Below, in pieces: positions 45,033 to 52,625 of a stretch of DNA of 64,000 bases; positions within the stretch are counted from its first letter, which is position 1; every line of letters begins with the position of its first letter. The DNA is from JBCCTX01 sp964652565 (GTDB lineage: Bacteria > Bacteroidota > Bacteroidia > J057). A program made the position numbers and the translations under genes. The stretch is from assembly GCA_964652565.1 (NCBI GenBank), contig CAZZEC010000006.1, forward strand, positions 1 to 64,000, given 5' to 3'. A model generated the notes under the pieces. The model made no database searches and was not told where the DNA came from. It saw nothing but the letters and a program-made list of their open reading frames with translations.

Positions 45033-45397
45033 AAAGTGATATTGAAAAAGGGAAAAAAGTAATTCAATATCTGGATGAAAAAGGTTTGGATATTAAAATA
45101 GCTCTATGGCTTTACGATAAAGATGCAGATCGATGGCATCTCGTTTTGTCGACTCCCTTAGTGGATGAATTTGGTTCCAGAGAAATATATGTAAAGATTG
45201 CAGAATATTTAAAAGATGTTCAAATTGATTCGGATATCAATGTGGCCCATATAAAACTTTGGAAGTATCATTCATCGTTATCAAGACTTTTTAAACAACA
45301 GATTCAGACAGGAGATACGTTAAGTCAAATCAGGTTTCGGAATAATATAATCAATGGTACATTCATAGAAGATGCTATCATATACAGGGTAAGCTAG
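45011..45397 (+). CDS. Conserved hypothetical protein of an overlapping gene pair
   Basis: The 128-residue protein starts DTTILVESDIEKGKKVIQYL. In my recollection, proteins of this shape, with SGIRF/INGTFIEDAYIYR-like endings (here IINGTFIEDAIIYRV), recur across bacteria next to a small upstream gene. No catalytic or binding motif is evident, and no signal peptide or membrane segment. It overlaps the end of the upstream small gene by 22 bp. Function is unknown. Confidence 0.68.
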   Translation: MDTTILVESDIEKGKKVIQYLDEKGLDIKIALWLYDKDADRWHLVLSTPLVDEFGSREIYVKIAEYLKDVQIDSDINVAHIKLWKYHSSLSRLFKQQIQTGDTLSQIRFRNNIINGTFIEDAIIYRVS

Positions 45398-45416
45398 CAT
45401 TAACTATACTTTTCTG

Positions 45417-45800
45417 CTACCGCTCATAAATCTCTATGGGTAATCCATCAGGATCAGCAAAAAAAGTAAAGGATTTGTGAGTATAAGGGTCAATCCGTAT
45501 AGCTTCTGTCTGGATTCCTTTGGCAGCTAATACTTCAACCGCTTCTGATACATCCTCCACTTCAAAAGCGAGATGTCGTAATCCCATGGCTTCAGGTCTA
45601 CTGGGACGGGGAGGAGGATCAGGAAAAGAGAATAGTTCGATAATATATACGCCATTAAGAGATAAATCACATTTATAGGAATTTCTTTCCTCTCTAAAGA
45701 CTTCTCGTATCACCTCTAATCCTAGTATATCTGTATAAAAATGTTTGGAAGTAGGATAATCAGAACAAATAATGGCAATGTGGTGAATGTTGTTAAACAT
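45417..45800 (-). CDS. gloA2: VOC-family protein of the SMU1112c/YaeR glyoxalase-like type
   Basis: The 127-residue protein is two paired VOC beta-alpha-beta-beta-beta modules. Candidate metal ligands are His in HHIAII, Glu in IIELFSF, His in LRHLAFEV and Glu in LPIEIYE. This quartet and the length fit the YaeR/SMU1112c glyoxalase-I-like group, whose physiological substrate is not firmly known. It is monocistronic, and its stop faces the overlapping small gene pair. Confidence 0.85.
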   Translation of the reverse strand: MFNNIHHIAIICSDYPTSKHFYTDILGLEVIREVFREERNSYKCDLSLNGVYIIELFSFPDPPPRPSRPEAMGLRHLAFEVEDVSEAVEVLAAKGIQTEAIRIDPYTHKSFTFFADPDGLPIEIYER

Positions 45801-45903
45801 ATTTGTTGATAGTTAATGGAAAAATGCTAGCTCAATATCACAAGAATTAATATGTGCGTGGACAATATTATTTAATAAAATCAATCATTGTTACAGCGCT
45901 TTT

Positions 45904-45937
45904 TCAATAAGTGCGGAATTAATTCCGCACTTATTGA
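45904..45937. repeat. Perfect 34-bp palindrome, copy 2 of 2
   Basis: The arms TCAATAAGTGCGGAATT and its reverse complement are the same as in the palindrome at 8665-8700, which extends one base further on each side. The left flank again reads GC..TTTT before TCAAT. It lies 60 bp before an orphan coding fragment. Confidence 0.85.
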
Positions 45938-46009
45938 GATAGATAAACTATAAAATAATTTAGTCTATTCACTTACAAGGAATTATTAATAATTATTATC
46001 AGTTTTTAA

Positions 46010-46147
46010 ATATTCTCCTCGAATAATGGAGAAGAGGCAGACCAATTAGTTGATATAGGACTTAAAGAAGGTAGTAATAGGGTGCATCCCGGACAGGGGA
46101 TTAATGGTCCAACTTCTATAATTATTTATTTAAAATTAACAAAATAA
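46010..46147 (+). pseudogene. Orphan 3' fragment of an unidentified gene
   Basis: The frame is open from just after a TAA at 46007-46009 to a TAA at 46145-46147, and lacks any start codon. Its translation includes NNGEEADQLVDIGLKEG and NRVHPGQGINGPTSIIIYLK, with a natural protein-like composition. The upstream region is not coding in any frame I checked. It appears to be the end of a gene whose 5' part was deleted. The product is not recognised. Confidence 0.5.
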
Positions 46148-46241
46148 TTTTGGGCAAAAGCTTGCACTTAGCTAGAAAATTTTTAAGTATAACGTATACT
46201 TACATTAATTCAACTTTACCAAACTTCTAATTATACTAAAA

Positions 46242-46709
46242 ATGAGAAAAGTCCGGTTTTTCATCCTGTTACTCCTTTCATTAGCTTTGTTGACCTGGAT
46301 TGTACCTGACCGTATAGATCGAGATCAACCAGTAGAAAATGTGCAGTATGCACAATATGATATGAAATGGAAAAGTTCTTACATACAGCATGTTGAGAAC
46401 AATGATTCGACCAAAATGAAGATACAGCAAACTACATTATCTATCCCTAAACATCTTCCTACACCTTCTATCCTCATCTTTCAACCTCTCAACAGATCTA
46501 ATATTTCCATCAAGTTAGATGAAAAGTATCAGACCATGTTACCATTGGAGGTGGATGTATGTAATATAGAAGGGACCGTTGTCGCCCACGAGAAAATGAA
46601 CACCGCTTTTCATTCCATAGATTTAAAGGATAATCAAAAGGGTATTTACATTTTGACAATTTTACGTAATAATAAAAGAGTTCTTGTAAAGAAGTTTTTG
46701 TATAAATAG
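46242..46709 (+). CDS. Small exported protein consisting mainly of a T9SS-like sorting tail
   Basis: The 155-residue protein has a signal peptide or anchor (about 5-22). A short linker with IQQTTLSIPKHLPTPS leads to a C-terminal region (about 95-155) with EVDVCNIEGTVVAHEK and IYILTILRNNKRVLVKKFLY. These match the strands and the Gly-Ile-Tyr and Lys-Phe features of type IX C-terminal sorting domains. There is almost no passenger, so it might be a minimal surface-exposed peptide or a decayed secreted protein. A short inverted repeat lies just before it. Confidence 0.65.
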   Translation: MRKVRFFILLLLSLALLTWIVPDRIDRDQPVENVQYAQYDMKWKSSYIQHVENNDSTKMKIQQTTLSIPKHLPTPSILIFQPLNRSNISIKLDEKYQTMLPLEVDVCNIEGTVVAHEKMNTAFHSIDLKDNQKGIYILTILRNNKRVLVKKFLYK

Positions 46710-46725
46710 ACGAACTAAAAGGGTA

Positions 46726-47424
46726 TTAGAAAAGAGAAAAATCGTAGCAAACGTAATCGGGTAATCTTCGGTCTGTTGTAATATAAACCGTGTAATAACC
46801 GGGATTGAGGCTGACCTTCACAAAGGCAGAGCCTTTGTATCCCTCGACAGTAACTGGGAGTCTATCTATATAGACGCGATTACTGCGATCCCTCACTGTC
46901 ACATAACAGAGAGCTGGTGACTCAATGGAATTAAAACTGAATTCCAGGAACTTGACCATTGATGCTTCAACAGGTCTTCTCAGTACCATCATAGAAGAAC
47001 TGGGACCAGGATGAGATGCATAAAATACATAGAAAGAAGATCTTATGAAGTTTGTCTTAAGATTTTCAAAATTTTGATTAATCTCTTGAAAGTCAATATT
47101 TGCTTGTTGCATTTCCTGAGAGATAACTTCCATATCCTGTTGTTCTACTCCACTTCTATTAAAAAGATAGGTCTCAAGCAATCTGATCCGGTTTTTGAGG
47201 GCATTAATTTCATCCTCAAAGAACCTCTTATCATTGCGAAGTTGATGATTTTCTTCACTTATTCTGTATACTTCTAGCTCTTTTTGTTTGAGCCTATCCG
47301 TAAGATCCAGTATTTCATTTCTGTATCTTTTGAGAAGTTCTAGCGTATTGGGTTGAGCAAGGGTATGATGATGATTGACAGAGATCAAAAAAATGATCGC
47401 AAATATAGCAGCAACTTGATTCAT
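46726..47424 (-). CDS. Secreted coiled-coil protein, last gene of a three-gene operon
   Basis: The Met at 47424 (NQVAAIFAIIFLISVN) gives a signal peptide; the frame to 47460 adds an unlikely start. A coiled coil (about 30-90, ELLKRYRNEILDLTDRLKQK and following) and a C-terminal beta domain (about 140-232) ending in PGYYTVYITTDRRLPDYVCY are seen. No family is recognised. It follows the membrane protein gene at 47467-48222 by 42 bp. Confidence 0.72.
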   Translation of the reverse strand: MNQVAAIFAIIFLISVNHHHTLAQPNTLELLKRYRNEILDLTDRLKQKELEVYRISEENHQLRNDKRFFEDEINALKNRIRLLETYLFNRSGVEQQDMEVISQEMQQANIDFQEINQNFENLKTNFIRSSFYVFYASHPGPSSSMMVLRRPVEASMVKFLEFSFNSIESPALCYVTVRDRSNRVYIDRLPVTVEGYKGSAFVKVSLNPGYYTVYITTDRRLPDYVCYDFSLF

Positions 47425-47466
47425 AAAAAGGGTATTTCTTGGAGGTCGCTGGCAATGCATAAATGG

Positions 47467-48222
47467 CTAATTTGAAAGTTTGCTTAGTAGTGAATCTTTA
47501 ACTTCCAGTATCTTTTGTTGTTTCTTTCGATATGTTTTTAATTCTTGTTTCATTCGGTCAGTTGATATTTCATTGAGCGCAAACAACAAACTATCATCCA
47601 TCAAAAAGCGCGTATTGAGTTGATGTTGACTAATCAATCGATCTAATATATCAGTTGTTGTGCTTATATTTTCAATGAGTTTTAGTGAATCAGTAGTATT
47701 TATTAAAGATTTTCCCTGTGCTGTAAAGTCGAGGTGCGTCTTATGAATCTCATTTCGCACTTTGTAGACTTCCTCATTACTAGAAGCTAAACTGCCTATC
47801 TGGAATATCATCGAATCGATAATTGTACCATCTGTGTAGTTGATCTCAATTTCTTTTCCTATGGTTTCGTATTGAGGGTAATTAACTACAATTCGTTCGC
47901 GCTTTTTACCTCTTTTTTGTGTTTCGTATGTAATGTGAAACTTTCCCAAACTATTGGTTGTGTCTACAATTCTTTCCCCTTCATGCATGATGCTCACTGT
48001 CGCATCTTGTAGTGCGAGGTTTCCTCGGTCCGTAACCTGAAATACCTGACCAGACAATTGAATGGTAGAGGTACCGGAAAAGTTGAAATAAAGGCTTCTA
48101 ATACCGAATAAACCTATTAGTATCAATGAGATAACAATCAGGGAAATCATGAATAAGAAAAGAAATTTTCTGAGTATGTTACCGGTTTCTCCGGATGATG
48201 GATTATGTAAAGTTTTCCTCAT
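47467..48222 (-). CDS. Membrane protein with carboxypeptidase-regulatory-like domain and coiled coil
   Basis: The 251-residue protein has one membrane helix (about 19-42, FLFLFMISLIVISLILIGLF). An extracytoplasmic beta domain (about 55-130) follows, with QLSGQVFQVTDRGNLALQDA, like the CarboxypepD_reg fold. The C-terminus is a helical, coiled-coil-like region to residue 251. Its start overlaps the stop of the upstream gene by 4 bp (ATGA at 48219-48222), so the two are translated together. Function is unknown. Confidence 0.72.
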   Translation of the reverse strand: MRKTLHNPSSGETGNILRKFLFLFMISLIVISLILIGLFGIRSLYFNFSGTSTIQLSGQVFQVTDRGNLALQDATVSIMHEGERIVDTTNSLGKFHITYETQKRGKKRERIVVNYPQYETIGKEIEINYTDGTIIDSMIFQIGSLASSNEEVYKVRNEIHKTHLDFTAQGKSLINTTDSLKLIENISTTTDILDRLISQHQLNTRFLMDDSLLFALNEISTDRMKQELKTYRKKQQKILEVKDSLLSKLSN

Positions 48223-48974
48223 GGCGTAGCTGGTTTTAATATTGGGAATACTTGTATATCGTAATTCTCAATTCTTTGTGTAAACTCATTTACAGGAATT
48301 TCAACACTTTCAGGATTAAAATTTTCAGATTCAATTCTTAAATAAATGATATTTTGATTGAGTATTTTATCTAGTGTGATATGATAATACCCATATTTAT
48401 CAGTATACAAATCTATGATCTTCTTGTTTGCATAATATACCTCTATTTTTGCATTACTATTATGTAGATTTTTTTCACTCCCATATGTCACATATCCATT
48501 TAGCATCAATTGTGTGGGCAGCGATAAATGTGTAAATATGCCCAGAGTCCAAATCGTAAATGTCCATATCCAGGGATAAGTATAATAATTGATTGCCTTT
48601 TCTTCTTTATCTTGAACATGGAGATTATTTCTCTTACTCCCACTATTCATTGCTGTGGAACGTTCAGCTTCGATGGTATTACGATGAATGTCCTCAGAGG
48701 GTTCTTTTGATTCAGATGTATTGTCTATATCCTTTGAAGAGGTATCAGATGATGGCCCATTAGGTGGATCGTCAACATGAATCGAGGTAATTTTCCAAAA
48801 AAAACCAAACCAAACAATAGCTATGGACCACGTAGCTACAGGCCCGTATATGTCTGCAAATCTACCATAAAAATATCCTGTACTGGATGCCAGACTAGCA
48901 ATTACACCCGACAAAAATGCAATGAGTTCTAATTCTTGTTTCGTTACAGCTTTGAATAGTCTCTGTTGGTTCAT
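48219..48974 (-). CDS. Three-helix membrane protein with extracytoplasmic beta domain, first gene of the operon
   Basis: The 251-residue protein has helices near 14-36 (ELIAFLSGVIASLASSTGYF), 44-62 (YGPVATWSIAIVWFGFFW) and 136-155 (YPWIWTFTIWTLGIFTHLSL). A Ser/Glu/Asp-rich cytoplasmic linker lies between the second and third. A C-terminal beta domain (about 163-235) has LMLNGYVTYG and DKYGYYHITLDK, again carboxypeptidase-regulatory-like. Gene order and the shared beta domains suggest the three proteins form a cell-envelope complex; this is inference. A minus-strand TACATTTG box lies at 49040-49047. Confidence 0.72.
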   Translation of the reverse strand: MNQQRLFKAVTKQELELIAFLSGVIASLASSTGYFYGRFADIYGPVATWSIAIVWFGFFWKITSIHVDDPPNGPSSDTSSKDIDNTSESKEPSEDIHRNTIEAERSTAMNSGSKRNNLHVQDKEEKAINYYTYPWIWTFTIWTLGIFTHLSLPTQLMLNGYVTYGSEKNLHNSNAKIEVYYANKKIIDLYTDKYGYYHITLDKILNQNIIYLRIESENFNPESVEIPVNEFTQRIENYDIQVFPILKPATP

Positions 48975-49235
48975 AACTCAGACAGTATGTAAAATTGTCT
49001 GTCATGATGAGAAAGAACGATATTTGAAAAGATCGTTGACAAATGTATCCCAACATGACAGGATTCGCACGTAGATAAATCGTATATCATAACATATTCA
49101 AAGGCCAGATATAAAAAACCTTGAAAAATAGCCTATAATTCCATTGTAAATAAATGATGTTGCAAAAAGTTTCACACAAATATTTATATGTGTGTTATTT
49201 ATTTTTTGCAAATTAAGTTTTCTTACATTGATTAA

Positions 49236-49415
49236 ATGATGATAGTAGTAGCAAATAGAAGCTTATTGTCATTTCATGACTGCTTAAGCATTTTCTCCTT
49301 CATAATTCTGCTTACTATTCTCATGCACACATCCTTTCATTTTACGGAAAGTATAGATGAAAACCCTAATCAGAAATCTATTACGGGCAAACGGATAATA
49401 AATAATGCTAAATAG
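49236..49415 (+). CDS. Possible small membrane protein, 59 residues
   Basis: The frame starts MMIVVANRSLLSFHDCL and contains a hydrophobic stretch IFSFIILLTILMHTSF (about 18-34), then a polar tail ending RIINNAK. No ribosome-binding site or family supports it. Codon use looks plausible, but it may be a chance ORF in non-coding DNA. Confidence 0.25.
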   Translation: MMIVVANRSLLSFHDCLSIFSFIILLTILMHTSFHFTESIDENPNQKSITGKRIINNAK

Positions 49416-49546
49416 CCTAAACTCCTGCTATAATGTGACTAAATACTACACATACCATTCAAAAATACGAATTAAATCTATTAAAATTGCAGGGAAAATT
49501 TATCATTGTACAATATATTTTTAAAGAAAACGTTCAAAACTCCTTG

Positions 49547-49737
49547 CTACTCTGTCATCAAAATATGATGCTTGTTTCCTGCCCCATCTTCTACTATTTC
49601 AGAATTATTTTTATCAAGCATCCACTGAGCATCACCCAATATTTGTATTCATAGGTTCCCCATTCCAATTGTAGGGGATATTTCCATTATTTTTCTTTTG
49701 CTAATATATCTCTTCCCAATTGGTCACAATCCATCAT
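49547..49737 (-). pseudogene. Broken AMPK-beta/CBM48-like glycogen-binding domain gene
   Basis: Read on the minus strand, WKYPLQLEWGTYEYKYW continues, after a one-base frameshift, as DAQWMLDKNNSEIVEDGAGN and then KHHILMTE, followed by a stop. The pattern G(T/R)YEYK..VD..W..D....E...DG.G matches the early-set/CBM48 glycogen-binding fold, often found as isoamylase early-set proteins in Bacteroidota. A TAA interrupts the upstream side, and the N-terminal GDFNNW part is missing. The MITE copy at 49803-49960 lies 66 bp further upstream. Confidence 0.6.
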
Positions 49738-49802
49738 TGAAAGTTAGTTTTAGTCTAGATTCATTTATCTATCTAGAATCTGATGGGATACCAAATAAAA
49801 AA

Positions 49803-49960
49803 GGGGAAGTCTCATAAGTCGACTTCCCCTTTTAATTTTTTTATTATTTTTAAAAATGCTGCGCTAATTTTTAAAAACAATAAATCCTCTTTCTTTTTCA
49901 ATCTATTATTTAAGACATTTTTAACGAAACTTCGTAATAAAGAACTTTTGAGACAGCCTC
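49803..49960 (-). mobile_element. 158-bp MITE with IS1182-like inverted ends, copy 3 (inverted)
   Basis: Reverse orientation of copy 2, the same length, differing at about seven positions by eye. Its outer end reads GAGGCTGTCTCAAAAGT (minus strand), the well-known end of IS1182-type insertion sequences, while the other end is GGGGAAGTCTCATAAGT. No transposase is present. It lies in the intergenic region upstream of the CBM48-like remnant, with A- and T-rich bases at its borders. The hairpin at its left end could terminate transcripts. Confidence 0.85.
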
Positions 49961-50015
49961 TTTTTTTTATGATTCTGATGTCTGTGAAGAAATATGATAT
50001 GAATCTGAGGCAATA

Positions 50016-50549
50016 CTATGAATTATTCCACTTCTCTTTTGCCTCTTCGAATCTGTCCGAAAGATCATTGAACTTCTGTTTCATGTCATCACTCAATTCA
50101 TCTACATTCTCATTGAGCTTTTGAGATTGCTCAGTGAATTTCTCTTCAATATCTTCCCAACTCTCCACACTTTTATTCTCTACAGATTCTTCTACCTCTT
50201 CAATAAATGTTTGAAAAGAATCGAGCTGGTCTTCCAAAGAGTATTTCATATTTTGTCTTTTCTCCTTCCACGTATCTCTTGTTTCCTCAAATCGCTGCTC
50301 GATGTCATCTACGGCTTTTTGTGTACTTTCTTCCATGTTTTCATATGACTCATCAACATTTGTTTTGAGTACCTGATAACGATCCTCTACAGTTTCCCAT
50401 GAAGTCGTTGCTTCTTCATCTATATTTTGTGAAACAGAGTCGACAAATCTTTCAAGGTCATTGACCAGCTTCGTATCTGACTCCTCCTTTTGTGCCTGAC
50501 AAGACATGATGATAATAACTGAAAATAGGATTGATGTGTATTTTAACAT
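50016..50549 (-). CDS. Coiled-coil lipoprotein of unknown function
   Basis: The 177-residue lipoprotein (lipobox Cys17, IIMSC) is followed by a highly charged helical region (about 25-177) rich in Glu, Asp, Lys and Gln, with repeats such as SWETVEDRY and VESWEDIEEKF about 70 residues apart. It looks like an elongated coiled-coil envelope protein. No family with known function is recognised. Confidence 0.75.
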   Translation of the reverse strand: MLKYTSILFSVIIIMSCQAQKEESDTKLVNDLERFVDSVSQNIDEEATTSWETVEDRYQVLKTNVDESYENMEESTQKAVDDIEQRFEETRDTWKEKRQNMKYSLEDQLDSFQTFIEEVEESVENKSVESWEDIEEKFTEQSQKLNENVDELSDDMKQKFNDLSDRFEEAKEKWNNS

Positions 50550-50850
50550 AACTATATAAATTAATTGCTTTCCTTTCAGTATGTACGAATAATATCCATT
50601 ATTGTTTAAATTAGTTACAATATATGCGTTTTTAGTTACATTTTAGGAGTATTTTTGAGTTTTTTGATATTTATATTTACGAATATGAAAAGATTAACTT
50701 TTTGCGTGAAATACGTATTTAAACATACCTAAACCATCTCTTGAGAAGCCTTTCATACAAGCATACATCGTGAATACTTGTCTGAGGTACCACCTTAAAC
50801 CAGGATTGGTGTATGTGCAACTAAACCCATAATCAATCCTTCAACTTAAT
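50550..50850. other. Intergenic region of about 300 bp
   Basis: Between the divergent lipoprotein and ankyrin-like genes I see AT-rich sequence with no hairpin, repeat or RNA motif that I can support. Both promoters should lie here. Confidence 0.4.
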
Positions 50851-51510
50851 ATGCCAAATACCACTATCTACTACAGTCCAGATGTTTTAAAAGTGAGAAG
50901 GTTACATAAAGAGGTATTATCTCATACTTTTGAAACGATTTTCGAACAGTTAAGTGAATTAACGCATAGCTTATATGATGCTGCAAAGAGAAGAAAAGAG
51001 GGATATTATATCGAGTTTGCGAATAACCATCCAGATTATCTGGGAAAGCCTAAATCATTGATGGATGCACAAACTTTTTCTATTGAAGATTGTCAGTTAA
51101 CAATTGCGAGAGAGTGTGGATTTTACAATTGGAGTGAGGTAGTAGATATTCAGCACAAAGCTTTTGATAAAGAGTTTGAGCAGGCTCGAGAATTGTTAAT
51201 AAACGGAAAATTGGACCAGTTTAATAAGCTGCTGTTGCAAAGCCCCTACCTCATACATCAACATTCAGATTATGGACACCATGCAGGGCTTATACATTAT
51301 ATTGCTGCGAATGGAGTAGAATTATGGAATCAATATACTCCGTCTAATATCGTAGAAATCACGCAAGTACTCATGCGATTCGGTGCCAATATTCATATGA
51401 GATCTAACATTTATGGTGGATCGTGCTCACTCGTTCAGTTAATAGAAACCAGTGCGCATCCTTGGGCAGCAGGCGTAGGTAACAGTCTTTTGAATGCAGT
51501 AAAATCATAA
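50851..51510 (+). CDS. Ankyrin-repeat-like protein
   Basis: The 219-residue protein is cytoplasmic. The N-terminal helical part includes LSELTHSLYDAAKRRKEGYY. The C-terminal half has ankyrin-like elements: AGLIHYIAANGVELWNQYTP, ITQVLMRFGANIHMRSNIYGG and an ending SLVQLIETSAHPWAAGVG. Similar proteins in other bacteria have such degenerate ankyrin repeats. The partner is unknown. It converges with hemF, ending 4 bp before its stop. Confidence 0.72.
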   Translation: MPNTTIYYSPDVLKVRRLHKEVLSHTFETIFEQLSELTHSLYDAAKRRKEGYYIEFANNHPDYLGKPKSLMDAQTFSIEDCQLTIARECGFYNWSEVVDIQHKAFDKEFEQARELLINGKLDQFNKLLLQSPYLIHQHSDYGHHAGLIHYIAANGVELWNQYTPSNIVEITQVLMRFGANIHMRSNIYGGSCSLVQLIETSAHPWAAGVGNSLLNAVKS

Positions 51511-51513
51511 CTG

Positions 51514-52428
51514 CTAAGACAATTCTTCTACACGGATCCAATCACGAGGTTGAAGCAACTCTATTGTTTGAGCTTCGGCAGAATTAGCCTCTGGTCTATA
51601 CTGATAAGGCCAATGTGCATAGGGTGGCATAGACATCAGAATCGAGTCTATTCTACCCTGTGTGTCAAGTCCAAACTTAGTCCCCTTATCATATACGAGA
51701 TTGAATTCGACATATCTCGATCTTCTGAAAAGCTGGAAATGTTTCTCTCTGTCAGTATAATGTTCTTCCTTGTGTATTTGTACAATAGGGATATAGGAAG
51801 GTAAAAAAGTATTTCCAACAGCAGTTACAAATTGAAAGATGCGGTCTTTTTCTTCCATAGTCTCCCCCTTTAAATGATCGAAAAATATACCACCTACTCC
51901 TCTCATCTCTTGTCGATGTCTGATGTAAAAATACTCATCACACCATGTCTTAAATCGCGAGTAATACGTAGCGTCATGTTCGTCACATGTTTTTTTAAGA
52001 ACGGTGTGAAAAAAAGTGGCATCTTTAGGTATCACATATATTGGTGTAAGATCAATGCCTCCCCCAAACCAGTATGTTCCATTCTCCATTTCGAAGTAGC
52101 GAATATTTGCGTGTATGATGGGTACTTTGGGACTTTGGGGATGTATAACTATCGAAACTCCTGTAGCGTGAAAATGGACATTGTTAGGTAAGTCTAGTTT
52201 TTGAGTAATCGCATCTGGCATTATGCCATGTACGTGGGAAAAATTCACTCCCCCTTTTTCAAAAATGTTTCCTCCTTGTATGACTCTAGTCTTTCCTCCT
52301 CCTCCTCCTTCTCTTTCCCACAAGTCTTCCTCAAAAGTGGCTTTCCCATCTATTTCCTCTAGTCCTTGACAAATCTCATCCTGGATACGTGTAAAAGTTT
52401 GTACGATCTGATCTAGTTCAATGGGCAT
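51514..52428 (-). CDS. hemF: Oxygen-dependent coproporphyrinogen III oxidase
   Basis: The 304-residue protein converts coproporphyrinogen III to protoporphyrinogen IX in heme synthesis using oxygen. Motifs include GGGKTRVIQGGNIFEKGGVN near the N-terminus, WFGGGIDLTPIYVIP, a His-rich HYTDREKHFQLF stretch, RRSRYVEFNLVYDKGTKFG and the ending SMPPYAHWPYQYRPE. It is cytoplasmic and monocistronic. A minus-strand TATTTTTG at 52564-52571 is a possible promoter, which overlaps the divergent rnpB promoter. Confidence 0.97.
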   Translation of the reverse strand: MPIELDQIVQTFTRIQDEICQGLEEIDGKATFEEDLWEREGGGGGKTRVIQGGNIFEKGGVNFSHVHGIMPDAITQKLDLPNNVHFHATGVSIVIHPQSPKVPIIHANIRYFEMENGTYWFGGGIDLTPIYVIPKDATFFHTVLKKTCDEHDATYYSRFKTWCDEYFYIRHRQEMRGVGGIFFDHLKGETMEEKDRIFQFVTAVGNTFLPSYIPIVQIHKEEHYTDREKHFQLFRRSRYVEFNLVYDKGTKFGLDTQGRIDSILMSMPPYAHWPYQYRPEANSAEAQTIELLQPRDWIRVEELS

Positions 52429-52615
52429 GTAGGTTGATAAATTAAGTTATACGTTGTATGCTGTAGCCTATGTGATAAGCACTATTGCTTATCTATCGAA
52501 ATAGGTAGTTGAGTTTGTCTCAATGAACATCAAATTTGATTCTTTTATTTTATTGTATCAAGTCAAAAATACAAGTTTTGTAATCTGCAGGTGAAGCAAA
52601 ATGACGTGAAATTCG

Positions 52616-52623
52616 TACTTTTG
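52616..52623 (+). promoter_or_regulatory. -7 box of the rnpB promoter
   Basis: TACTTTTG matches TAnnTTTG and ends 3-5 bp before the inferred 5' end of RNase P RNA. I see no clear TTTG at the normal -33 spacing. Confidence 0.5.
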
Positions 52624-52625
52624 AA

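Larger units (their letters stand above)
45801..46241. other. Intergenic region with palindrome and gene remnant
   Basis: This stretch of 440 bp contains the palindrome at 45904-45937, an orphan coding fragment at 46010-46147, and a short inverted repeat AAGTATA-ACG-TATACTT at 46185-46201 about 40 bp before the next gene. I see no intact gene. Confidence 0.6.
49000..49782. other. Long intergenic region with a small ORF and a CBM48-like remnant
   Basis: This stretch of about 780 bp without an intact standard gene carries the 59-codon ORF at 49236-49415 and the broken gene at 49547-49737. An inverted repeat near 49185 (CACACAAATATTTATATGTGTG) is also seen. The MITE lies 20 bp beyond. Confidence 0.6.

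Noticed and set aside
44729..45067. 112-codon minus-strand ORF opposite the small gene pair
   Set aside because: It is the complement of two better supported overlapping genes and contains no known motif.
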